Assembly (NCBI GenBank): GCA_902772715.1 | Contig: CACYBT010000209.1 | Coordinates: forward strand, 1 to 7,860 | DNA: 7,860 nt | Direction: 5' to 3' | Source: an uncultured Succinivibrio sp. | Lineage (GTDB): Bacteria > Pseudomonadota > Gammaproteobacteria > Enterobacterales > Succinivibrionaceae | In this document: positions 1-6,141 of the stretch, in pieces | Layout of the letters: each line of letters begins with the position of its first letter | Numbering within the stretch: the first letter of the stretch is position 1 | Program-made: the position numbers and the translations under genes | Notes under the pieces: generated by a model | The model's database searches: none | Told to the model about the DNA's origin: nothing | The model's input: only the letters and a program-made list of their open reading frames with translations

Positions 1-74
1 CAATGCTACAATCTTTAGGTCTTCTTCCAAAAGAGGAAATCAAAAAAAGAGGAAGACCGAAGAAAGCTTTATAG
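1..74 (+). CDS. 3' end of an unidentified gene (partial at left edge)
   Basis: The third frame is open from the window edge to a TAG at 72-74 and encodes a C-terminus ending LLPKEEIKKRGRPKKAL. The KRGRPKK stretch is an AT-hook-like basic tail of the sort seen at the ends of DNA-binding proteins and some transposases. Only about 23 residues are visible, so no function is assigned. The other two plus frames are less convincing: frame 1 stops at once, and frame 2 runs to about 131 with an unremarkable composition. The stop codon lies inside a perfect 12-base palindrome (70-81, TATAGATCTATA). No T-rich terminator follows. The existence of the gene is an inference from the protein-like tail. Confidence 0.35.
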   Translation, partial: MLQSLGLLPKEEIKKRGRPKKAL

Positions 75-185
75 ATCTATACCTTGGGAAAGTTGTAATT
101 ATAAAGATAGCAAAGTGGAGTCACTTAATTTAAAGTCTTCGTTAGAGACATAGCAATATATTTTTTAAAAATTTTGTAAATTCTG

Positions 186-213
186 TTGACAGCAAAAATT
201 TTTACTTTATAAT
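186..213 (+). promoter_or_regulatory. sigma-70 promoter of the tRNA-Gly gene
   Basis: There is a perfect -35 box TTGACA at 186-191 and a perfect -10 box TATAAT at 208-213, separated by 16 bases. Transcription would start near 220, a few bases before the mature tRNA 5' end at 227. Two full-consensus boxes are what one expects for a highly expressed stable RNA. Confidence 0.85.
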
Positions 214-226
214 GTTTTGCATGGAT

Positions 227-302
227 GCGGGAATAGCTCAGTTGGTAGAGCATAACCTTGCCATGGTTAGGGTCGCGAGTTCGAACCTCGTTTCCCGCTC
301 CA
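227..302 (+). tRNA. tRNA-Gly (anticodon GCC)
   Basis: This is a 76-base cloverleaf. The acceptor stem GCGGGAA pairs with TTCCCGC, the discriminator is T, and CCA is encoded at 300-302. The D-arm is GCTCAGTTGGTAGAGC. The anticodon stem TAACC/GGTTA encloses the loop TTGCCAT, so the anticodon is GCC. The T-arm is GCGAG-TTCGAAC-CTCGT. The sequence differs from the E. coli tRNA-Gly(GCC) I remember mainly by compensated A-T pairs in the anticodon stem. It stands alone downstream of a consensus promoter. No clear hairpin terminator follows before secA. Confidence 0.98.
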
Positions 303-387
303 CTTCAAAACACCTCTCAAAATAAATCTCATATTTTTCATTTGTGCTTTTACATAAGTTTCGTTGTTTGATTATTATGCATTTGTT

Positions 388-416
388 TTGGTTTAACAAC
401 CGTTATAGTGTATAAT
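388..416 (+). promoter_or_regulatory. probable secA promoter
   Basis: A perfect TATAAT lies at 411-416, with TTGGTT at 388-393 as a partial -35 box after a 17-base spacer. Transcription would start near 423, giving a leader of about 65 bases before the secA ATG. The -35 box matches consensus in only three positions, so the strength is uncertain. Read-through from tRNA-Gly is also possible because no terminator is visible between them. Confidence 0.55.
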
Positions 417-487
417 CTTCATTCTGTACTAATTATTGATTGTACTTATAAAAAAACTTTTAATTATCAACTAGTTGTTTATAAAAA

Positions 488-3163
488 ATGTTTCTAACCA
501 CTATTGTCACTAAGATTATCGGCAGTTCTAATCAAAGAACTGTGCGTAAACTCGCTAAGGTTGTAAAAACTATCAATGCTCTTGAACCTAAGTTTCAAGA
601 ATTAAAGAATGAGGATTTTGTAGGATATACAGCCAAGTTTAAGGATCGGTTGCATAACGGAGAGACTCTTGAGGATCTGTTGCCTGAAGTTTTTGCATTA
701 GCGCGTGAAGCAGCCAAGCGCTCACTAGGTCTTAGACCTTTTGATGTTCAGCTTATGGGCGGTATGGTGCTAAATGCCAACCGGATTGCCGAAATGAAAA
801 CCGGTGAAGGTAAAACTTTGACCGCTCTTTTACCATGTTACCTCAATGCTCTGACTGGAAAAGGAGTGCATGTGGTGACCGTCAATGATTATCTTGCAAC
901 TCGTGACAGTAACTGGTCAAGACCTTTTTATACACTTTTAGGTATGACGGTGGGAGTCAATGTTCCAGGAATGGGTCCAGAGGAGAAACGCGCAGCCTAT
1001 GCCTGTGATGTTACCTATGGTACTAACAATGAGTTCGGCTTTGATTATCTTAGAGATAACATGGCTTACACGAAGGAGCAGAAAGTTCAAAGAGAACTTT
1101 ACTATGCTCTTGTCGACGAGGTAGACTCCGTACTTATTGATGAGGCCAGAACACCTCTTATAATTTCTGGTGCTGCTGAAAATTCCGCTAAAGCCTACAT
1201 GGCTGTAGACAAACTGATCCCTGGTCTTATTTTTCAGGAACAGGAGGATACAGAAACTTATACCGGTGATGGCGACTATACTCTTGATTTAAAGAGCAAA
1301 CAGGCTTTTCTTACCGAACGAGGTCAGATTAAAATCGAAGATCGTTTAATTGAAGCTGGGTTATTAAAGGATGGTGATAAGCTCTTCAGTACTGAAAATA
1401 TTGCTCTTTTGCATCATGTTATGGCTGCTCTTAAGGCTCATACGCTGTTTAAGCGTGATGTTGATTATGTGGTTGAGAATGATGAAGTTATCATTATTGA
1501 TGAGCATACCGGACGTAAGATGGAGGGCAGACGCTGGTCAGATGGTTTGCATCAGGCTATTGAAGCAAAAGAAAGAGTGTCGATACGTGCTGAAAATCAG
1601 ACCTTAGCCTCAATTACATTTCAAAACTACTTCAGAATGTACGGTAAGCTTGCCGGTATGACAGGAACTGCTGATACTGAAGCCTATGAATTTCAGCAGA
1701 TTTATGGACTGCAGACGGTGGTTTTGCCAACCAATCGACCTATGATAAGAAAAGATTTAGCGGATCTTATCTATCTTACTGAAGACCAGAAATATCAGGC
1801 TATAGTCAATGACATTAAGGAAACAATTGCAAAGGGCCGTCCTGTTCTGGTAGGTACCATCTCTATTGAAAATTCGGAGAAACTTTCACGTCTTTTGGAT
1901 AAACTTGGAATTAAACATCAAGTATTAAATGCCAAGTTCCATGAAATGGAAGCTCATATTGTGGCACAGGCGGGTCGTCCTGCCACCGTAACTATTGCCA
2001 CTAATATGGCAGGTCGTGGTACTGATATTATCCTAGGAGGTAATCTTCAGTCAGATATAGATGCCCTTGGGGATAATCCTGATCCTAATGAGGTCGAGAA
2101 AATCAAGCAGGAATGGCAACAGCGTCATGATGCGGTAGTTGCTGCTGGAGGACTGCATATCATTGGTTCGGAGCGTCATGAGTCCCGTCGTATTGACAAT
2201 CAGTTGCGTGGGCGAGCCGGCCGTCAAGGAGATCCTGGTTCTTCACGTTTCTATCTGTCCATGGATGATAACCTCATGAAGCTTTTTGGCTCTGAGAAAC
2301 TTAAGGCTTTCATGGCTCGCATGGGAATGGATGATGGTCAGCCTTTAGAGCATAAATTTATCACCCGTGCCATTGAATCAGCTCAGCGTAAGGTTGAGAC
2401 CCGTAATTTTGATATCCGTAAGAGCCTTCTTGAATATGACGATGTAGCTAATGAACAACGTAAAGTTATTTACGAGGAACGTAATTCTCTTCTTGATGGT
2501 GAGGATATCTCAGAAACCATTCATACTATTTTTGAAGATGTGCTTAATGATGTGATTTCCAAGTATATTCCTGCAAATTCGCTGTCTGAGTCATGGGATC
2601 TCAAAGGCCTGTCTGCTGAGCTGGCAAATGGCTACGGTATCAGTGCCGATGTTGAGTCGTGGCTTAAGGAGAATGAAGATCTTGTTGAAAGCGATATTCG
2701 GGATCGTGTCATAAATCTAGGTCATGAATTGTATGCCAAAAAATGTGAGATTATTGGTGCTGAGAATCAGAAGAGTCTTGAAAAGCAGATCATGCTGCAA
2801 TGTATTGATACTTTGTGGAAAGAGCATTTAGCCTCCATGGATTATATGCGTCAGGGTATCGGTCTACAGGGCTATGCTCAGAAGAATCCTAAGTATGAGT
2901 ACAAGATCCAATCCTTTAATCTATTTGAGAAGATGCTTGTAAACCTTAAGATTCAGGTGGTATCTTTCCTGTGTCGCGTTCAGGTTCGACTTAAGACTCC
3001 GGAAGAGGTTGCTCTCGAGGAACAGCATCGTGCGGAGGCTGTTCAAGAGGCCAAGGAGCGTGCTGAGGCTAAGGAGTATGCTAAACTTAAGATTGGACGC
3101 AATGATCCTTGTCCTTGTGGTTCAGGAAAGAAATTTAAAGCCTGTCATGGCCGACTGATTTAA
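488..3163 (+). CDS. secA: SecA, preprotein translocase motor ATPase
   Basis: SecA is the ATPase that drives preproteins through the SecYEG channel at the inner membrane. The 891-residue product is close to the roughly 901 of E. coli SecA and collinear with it. Walker A MKTGEGKT is at residues 103-110 and Walker B DEVD at 210-213. The preprotein cross-linking domain lies at about 225-375. NBD2 motifs include AGMTGTADTEAYEF from 389, TNMAGRGTDIILGG at 505-518 and QLRGRAGRQGD at 572-582. The C-terminal zinc/SecB-binding tail has C875, C877, C886 and H887. The charged linker before that tail is shorter than in E. coli, which accounts for most of the length difference. The N-terminus MFLTTIVTKIIGSSN aligns with the E. 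coli start, which fixes the ATG even though no Shine-Dalgarno is visible (an A/T-only leader, TTTATAAAAA, precedes it). No secM-like arrest gene precedes it; the upstream gene is tRNA-Gly. Confidence 0.99.
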   Translation: MFLTTIVTKIIGSSNQRTVRKLAKVVKTINALEPKFQELKNEDFVGYTAKFKDRLHNGETLEDLLPEVFALAREAAKRSLGLRPFDVQLMGGMVLNANRIAEMKTGEGKTLTALLPCYLNALTGKGVHVVTVNDYLATRDSNWSRPFYTLLGMTVGVNVPGMGPEEKRAAYACDVTYGTNNEFGFDYLRDNMAYTKEQKVQRELYYALVDEVDSVLIDEARTPLIISGAAENSAKAYMAVDKLIPGLIFQEQEDTETYTGDGDYTLDLKSKQAFLTERGQIKIEDRLIEAGLLKDGDKLFSTENIALLHHVMAALKAHTLFKRDVDYVVENDEVIIIDEHTGRKMEGRRWSDGLHQAIEAKERVSIRAENQTLASITFQNYFRMYGKLAGMTGTADTEAYEFQQIYGLQTVVLPTNRPMIRKDLADLIYLTEDQKYQAIVNDIKETIAKGRPVLVGTISIENSEKLSRLLDKLGIKHQVLNAKFHEMEAHIVAQAGRPATVTIATNMAGRGTDIILGGNLQSDIDALGDNPDPNEVEKIKQEWQQRHDAVVAAGGLHIIGSERHESRRIDNQLRGRAGRQGDPGSSRFYLSMDDNLMKLFGSEKLKAFMARMGMDDGQPLEHKFITRAIESAQRKVETRNFDIRKSLLEYDDVANEQRKVIYEERNSLLDGEDISETIHTIFEDVLNDVISKYIPANSLSESWDLKGLSAELANGYGISADVESWLKENEDLVESDIRDRVINLGHELYAKKCEIIGAENQKSLEKQIMLQCIDTLWKEHLASMDYMRQGIGLQGYAQKNPKYEYKIQSFNLFEKMLVNLKIQVVSFLCRVQVRLKTPEEVALEEQHRAEAVQEAKERAEAKEYAKLKIGRNDPCPCGSGKKFKACHGRLI

Positions 3164-3231
3164 AGAAGAGAAATTCTTGTAGTTGCGATTATGAAATGAT
3201 GTTCACGGGAGCGTCCGACTATAAGAATGAA

Positions 3232-3308
3232 ATTTTTCAAATCAATGTTTCTGCTGTACAAACTGCGAGTACCCAGTCTTATGTACTTGTAGCAAAAACT
3301 TGAAAAAT
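3232..3308 (+). other. long imperfect hairpin in the secA 3' region (possible structured RNA)
   Basis: A 9-bp perfect outer stem pairs 3232-3240 (ATTTTTCAA) with 3300-3308. Further in, 3247-3254 pairs with 3292-3299 with one mismatch, 3257-3261 pairs with 3287-3291, and 3269-3272 with 3283-3286. The apical loop is 3273-3282, and bulges lie mainly on the 5' side. It ends one base before the downstream terminator hairpin, so a secA transcript would end in two stacked hairpins. It may be a 3'-UTR stabiliser, a small RNA released from the secA mRNA, or a remnant of a small repeat element. No promoter of its own is convincing. Confidence 0.4.
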
Positions 3309-3347
3309 AAAGCTCATCCCATTGTTTAATAAGGAATGAGCTTTTTT
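3309..3347 (+). terminator. intrinsic terminator after secA, probably bidirectional
   Basis: An 11-base-pair stem forms between 3310-3320 (AAGCTCATCCC) and 3333-3343 (GGAATGAGCTT), with a 12-base loop. On the plus strand it has one C-A mismatch and is followed by a run of T (3342-3347), which suits termination of secA. On the minus strand the mismatch becomes a U-G wobble, so all 11 pairs form, and the stem is followed by TATTTTTC. It can therefore also end transcripts coming from the right. Confidence 0.8.
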
Positions 3348-3357
3348 ATGCATATAC

Positions 3358-3606
3358 TTATTCGATTGTTTTGAGGAATGAGTGGCAAATAGTTTTAGCT
3401 CCCTCATCCAAATCTATACCAAAATGCTATGAGCGAATCTATTTCATAAAATAGGTTTTGTCAAAAAATCCTGCAAAATTATCTCCGTGGGCAATCTTGC
3501 AGAGACTTAATAACATATACTCAAGCACCATTTTAAGAAAACTGCCTTTAATTTTGAGGATAAATTGTTTATTTCTCTTAAAAGGCCGTGAACAGTAACT
3601 TAACAT
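3358..3606 (-). pseudogene. possible decayed minus-strand gene, unidentified
   Basis: On the minus strand one frame runs from an ATG at 3606 to a TAA at 3358-3360, interrupted only by TAG codons at 3439-3441 and 3427-3429. The uninterrupted part is 55 codons and includes a protein-like segment, KIAHGDNFAGFFDKTYFMK. After the two stops the frame reads HFGIDLDEGAKTICHSFLK. The final TAA lies 11 bases before the terminator hairpin at 3309-3347, whose pairing is better on the minus strand, as expected at the end of a minus-strand gene. No Shine-Dalgarno precedes the ATG and I do not recognise the family. The frame may be open by chance. The same interval also holds small hairpins (3439-3454, 3471-3502), so an RNA role is an alternative. 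Confidence 0.3.
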
Positions 3607-3627
3607 TCTGTTTAAGTAAAAAAAATC

Positions 3628-3656
3628 TTGACGAATATTAGAGTATGTGTTTTAAT
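3628..3656 (+). promoter_or_regulatory. promoter of the tRNA-Phe pair
   Basis: The -35 box TTGACG (3628-3633) and the -10 box TTTAAT (3651-3656) are separated by exactly 17 bases, each one base off consensus. The following discriminator AGTCGCCG is G+C-rich in an otherwise AT-rich intergenic region. That is the known signature of stable-RNA promoters under ppGpp (stringent) control; such control here is inferred. The first tRNA begins at 3667. Confidence 0.8.
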
Positions 3657-3666
3657 AGTCGCCGTT

Positions 3667-3742
3667 GCCCAGATAGCTCAGTCGGTAGAGCAGGGGACTG
3701 AAAATCCCCGTGTCGGTGGTTCGATTCCGCCTCTGGGCACCA
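3667..3742 (+). tRNA. tRNA-Phe (anticodon GAA), copy 1
   Basis: This is a 76-base cloverleaf. The acceptor stem GCCCAGA pairs with TCTGGGC, the discriminator is A, and CCA is encoded at 3740-3742. The D-arm is GCTCAGTCGGTAGAGC. The anticodon stem GGGGA/TCCCC encloses CTGAAAA, so the anticodon is GAA. The T-arm is GGTGG-TTCGATT-CCGCC. It differs from the E. coli tRNA-Phe I remember by a few compensated changes in the acceptor and T stems. It is first in a two-gene unit. Confidence 0.98.
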
Positions 3743-3765
3743 TCACAGCAACAGTGTATTTTTTT

Positions 3766-3841
3766 GCCCAGATAGCTCAGTCGGTAGAGCAGGGGACTGA
3801 AAATCCCCGTGTCGGTGGTTCGATTCCGCCTCTGGGCACCA
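3766..3841 (+). tRNA. tRNA-Phe (anticodon GAA), copy 2
   Basis: This is base-for-base identical to the copy at 3667-3742, including the encoded CCA at 3839-3841. The two copies are separated by 23 bases that end in a run of seven T. No promoter fits in that gap, so both are probably processed from one transcript. Perfect identity suggests a recent tandem duplication or ongoing gene conversion. No strong terminator follows; the next bases are T-rich, with two A/T-only inverted repeats further on. Confidence 0.98.
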
Positions 3842-3886
3842 CTGTCATCATAATCTTTATTCTTATTATTCCTTGTTTTTGATAAA

Positions 3887-3921
3887 AATCATAAATTTTA
3901 TGATTAAAAGTAAGTTTTAAT
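3887..3921. repeat. two adjacent A/T-rich inverted repeats upstream of the Hfq-like gene
   Basis: AATCATAAA (3887-3895) is inverted at 3897-3905 around a single T. ATTAAAA (3903-3909) is inverted at 3915-3921 around GTAAG. They overlap by three bases and end about 50 bases before the GTG start. They could be operator half-sites for the Hfq-like gene or a weak end signal for the tRNA unit. Short A/T palindromes are common by chance in such DNA. Confidence 0.3.
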
Positions 3922-3972
3922 ACAAAAAAAATCACATTTATGCTACATTAAACTAAAAAAGGCGTAAATAAA

Positions 3973-4404
3973 GTGGAAAAACAAGAGACAACAACGCAAA
4001 TTCCTAATTCTAATGAACACTGTGATAACTTATCCTGTGACAACAGAAGAAAAGGTCTAGATAAAATCTCTAAAGGGAAAAACACTCACGAGCGAAATCG
4101 ACAGAAAGGGATGGTTTCTGCTTTTGTTCAGGGAAAGGGTCAGAATGCGGCTTTAAAATGGCTGATGGAGTCAAAGACTCCGGTTTGTATTTATCTGATT
4201 TCTGGAGTGAAGTTCGAGGGAGAGATTAGTTCTTTTGATGCTTTTACCATCTGTGTCAACGATATAAAAAAGCATCAGCAGATTATTTATAAAGACAAGA
4301 TCTCTACGATTAACGTAGCCTTTGGCACTCAAAAGCAGGATAACGCTCCCTTTTCTTATGATCAGCACAAAAAGAAGAGTAATAGTGCAACAAATCATGC
4401 TTAA
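3973..4404 (+). CDS. divergent Hfq/Sm-like RNA-binding protein with N-terminal extension
   Basis: Residues about 53-118 match the Hfq fold: an N-terminal helix (QNAALKWLMESKTP) and an Sm1 strand block (VCIYLISGVKFEGEISSFDAF, 71-91). YKDKIST (106-112) sits where E. coli Hfq has YKHAIST. Conserved equivalents include Q8 (Q57), Y25 (Y74), G29 (G78), K31 (K80), G34 (G83), D40 (D89), F42 (F91) and K56 (K107). Differences are H57 to D108, Q41 to A90, loss of the rim arginine patch (RRER becomes MESK), and two extra residues in the loop at 96-105. About 50 polar residues precede the core and a basic tail follows; the total is 143 against 102 in E. coli. The GTG start has AAGG at 3959-3962, 10 bases upstream. 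An ATG at 4111 would still keep the core but has no properly spaced Shine-Dalgarno. The miaA and hflX neighbours usual for hfq are absent, so this may be a second Hfq paralogue. Confidence 0.87.
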   Translation: MEKQETTTQIPNSNEHCDNLSCDNRRKGLDKISKGKNTHERNRQKGMVSAFVQGKGQNAALKWLMESKTPVCIYLISGVKFEGEISSFDAFTICVNDIKKHQQIIYKDKISTINVAFGTQKQDNAPFSYDQHKKKSNSATNHA

Positions 4405-4469
4405 TTTTTCACTTGACCAGTGATAATAAAGTGTGAAGTGCATTATGACTCTATCTTAGCAATTTTATG

Positions 4470-4502
4470 GCAGGAGCTTTGGAATAGATAATAAGCTCCT
4501 GC
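4470..4502. terminator. perfect hairpin between the converging Hfq-like gene and hldE
   Basis: GCAGGAGCTT (4470-4479) pairs perfectly with AAGCTCCTGC (4493-4502) across a 13-base loop. It lies 65 bases after the Hfq-like stop and 20 bases beyond the hldE stop. That is where a shared terminator is expected. Neither strand has a proper T-run after the stem, so it is not a textbook intrinsic terminator. It may instead act as a 3'-end stabiliser after Rho-dependent termination. Confidence 0.45.
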
Positions 4503-4522
4503 TCCGTTGTGCAGTCTGTTTG

Positions 4523-5944
4523 TTAGACGTGTTTCTGCATTTTCTTGATAATAGCTGTCGTGGATTTGCCCTCGACGGTAGGCATGATTACCACTTTTCC
4601 GCCGTTGGCAATGACTTCCTTGTGACCTGCTATTTGCTCTACTCTATAATCTCCTCCTTTAACCAGAATATCAGGAAGAATCCTCGAGATTAGTTTCTGC
4701 GGTGTATCCTCAGCAAAAGGCACCACATAATCAACACATCCTAATGCAGAGAGTACATTCATTCTGTCTTCAAGGCAGTTTACGGGACGGCTTGGACCTT
4801 TAAGTCTCTGTACTGAGTCATCTGAATTGACGGCCACGATAAGCAGATCTCCTAAGTCACGTGCCTGTTTTAGATAAGTGACATGGCCGCTGTGGATGAT
4901 ATCAAAACAGCCATTGGTCATAACAATTTTTTTACCCTGGTCTTTTAATTCTTTGATTTTAAGATATAGTTCTTCCTCAGAATAAATATTACCACTCTTT
5001 TGTGTTGTAAATCCCAGTGCGTGATTGAGTTCTTCAGGGCTTACTGTGGAAGTTCCTATCTTTCCTACCACAATACCGGCAGCACTGTTGGCATATTCAC
5101 AGGCAGTTTCAATGCTCAGTCCCTGTGCCAGACAAGACCCCAAAGTTCCGATGACCGTATCTCCGGCACCGGTCACATCGTAAACCTCACGTGCATAGGT
5201 TGGCAGATGCAGGGCTTTCATGTTTGGCCTTATAAGAGACATGCCATCCTCAGAACGTGTCACCAGCAGCATTTTTAAATGTAATTTTTCAATGAGAGCT
5301 AATGCTTTGAGTTCGAGCTCTTCATTATTTTTTACCGGACCGACTACTGCCTCAAATTCTGACATATTAGGTGTCAGCAGGGTGGCATTGGAATATTTTT
5401 CAAAATCAGTACCTTTGGGATCTACAAGTGAAATGAGGTTCTTTTCATTGGCGAGGGCAATCATGTTGCGAATGGAAGAGAGAGAACCTTTGCCATAATC
5501 AGAGAAAATCACTACTTTAGAATTGTCGATGGCCTCAGAGTAGGTTTTTAAGATCATTTCTTCATCAAGATTAGAGAATGAATCCTCAAAGTCGAGTCTT
5601 AGGAGTTGCTGATTACGTGAAAGGATCCGTAATTTGGTAATGGTAGGATGCTCTTTCGTGAGCACAAACTCGGAGATTATTTTGTGTCGTCGCACAATTC
5701 TTTCTAGGATTTCGGCATTTCTATCTTCACCCACTATTCCTACTAGTACACAAGGTGCGCCTAAAGAGGCAATATTGATGGCTACGTTAGCCGCACCGCC
5801 AGCGCGTTCCTCCTGATCTTCAATTTTAACTACAGGCACTGGAGCCTCAGGAGAGATCCTTTTGCTTGGTCCCTTCCAGTAGGAATCAAGCATGACATCT
5901 CCCACAACTGTAACTTTTCCGGTAAATTTCTGTACTGTGGTCAT
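4523..5944 (-). CDS. hldE: HldE, bifunctional heptose-7-phosphate kinase / heptose-1-phosphate adenylyltransferase
   Basis: HldE makes ADP-heptose for the LPS inner core in the cytoplasm: it phosphorylates D-glycero-beta-D-manno-heptose 7-phosphate at C1 and later transfers AMP to heptose 1-phosphate. From the ATG at 5944 the product is 473 residues, close to E. coli's 477. Residues 1 to about 315 are a PfkB/ribokinase-type kinase with VVGDVMLDSYW near the start, GGAANVAINIASLG (49-62) and TGAGD (258-262, D262 the expected catalytic base). Residues from about 340 are the nucleotidyltransferase with TNGCFD, HSGH (351-354) and a C-terminal STTAIIKK. The frame extends upstream to ATG 5992 and TTG 5998. 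The TTG has AGGTG seven bases upstream, whereas 5944 has GGGAGG 18 bases upstream with a small inverted repeat (CGGTACTACCG) between. Homology favours 5944. The gene stands alone, without the glnE neighbour of E. coli. Confidence 0.98.
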   Translation of the reverse strand: MTTVQKFTGKVTVVGDVMLDSYWKGPSKRISPEAPVPVVKIEDQEERAGGAANVAINIASLGAPCVLVGIVGEDRNAEILERIVRRHKIISEFVLTKEHPTITKLRILSRNQQLLRLDFEDSFSNLDEEMILKTYSEAIDNSKVVIFSDYGKGSLSSIRNMIALANEKNLISLVDPKGTDFEKYSNATLLTPNMSEFEAVVGPVKNNEELELKALALIEKLHLKMLLVTRSEDGMSLIRPNMKALHLPTYAREVYDVTGAGDTVIGTLGSCLAQGLSIETACEYANSAAGIVVGKIGTSTVSPEELNHALGFTTQKSGNIYSEEELYLKIKELKDQGKKIVMTNGCFDIIHSGHVTYLKQARDLGDLLIVAVNSDDSVQRLKGPSRPVNCLEDRMNVLSALGCVDYVVPFAEDTPQKLISRILPDILVKGGDYRVEQIAGHKEVIANGGKVVIMPTVEGKSTTAIIKKMQKHV

Positions 5945-6068
5945 GTTAAGCCGGTAGTACCGCCTCCCAAATCTTGTAAGAGTAAATGGCATGAGCAAAG
6001 GAATTCACCTATGGCCAAATACTATAATCCTTAAGTAAATATTACGATTTCTATTTTACATAAGTTTT

Positions 6069-6088
6069 TGCTCTAACCGAGCATTTTT
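6069..6088 (+). terminator. small terminator-like hairpin in the hldE/transporter intergenic region
   Basis: TGCTC (6069-6073) pairs with GAGCA (6079-6083) across TAACC and is followed by five T on the plus strand. Nothing known on the plus strand ends here, since hldE lies on the minus strand to the left. A TATAAT at 6023-6028 lies upstream without a good -35 box. It may end a very short transcript or be chance. On the minus strand it would sit in the hldE leader without a T-run. Confidence 0.3.
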
Positions 6089-6141
6089 AATTGAATAAAT
6101 TCATAAGTAGTTATTATGGTCGTGTCATGATGATCATAAAG

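Noticed and set aside
303..487. A secM-like arrest peptide upstream of secA
   Set aside because: The only short frame (MHLFWFNNRYSV, from about 378) lies before or within the likely promoter and lacks an arrest motif or signal peptide.
1371..1607. 78-codon frame inside secA in another plus-strand frame
   Set aside because: It lies wholly within the certain secA reading frame and looks like a hydrophobic shadow with no start signal.
3628..3882. 84-codon plus-strand frame with a repeated AQSVEQGTENPRVGGSIPP segment
   Set aside because: It is the translation of the two tRNA-Phe genes and their promoter; the repeat is the tRNA sequence itself.
4171..4443. 90-codon minus-strand frame opposite the Hfq-like gene
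   Set aside because: It is antisense to the Sm-fold coding region, whose protein homology is clear, and shows no domain of its own.
5000..5816. Three plus-strand frames (92, 92 and 60 codons) opposite hldE
   Set aside because: All are antisense to conserved hldE sequence and overlap one another in different frames.
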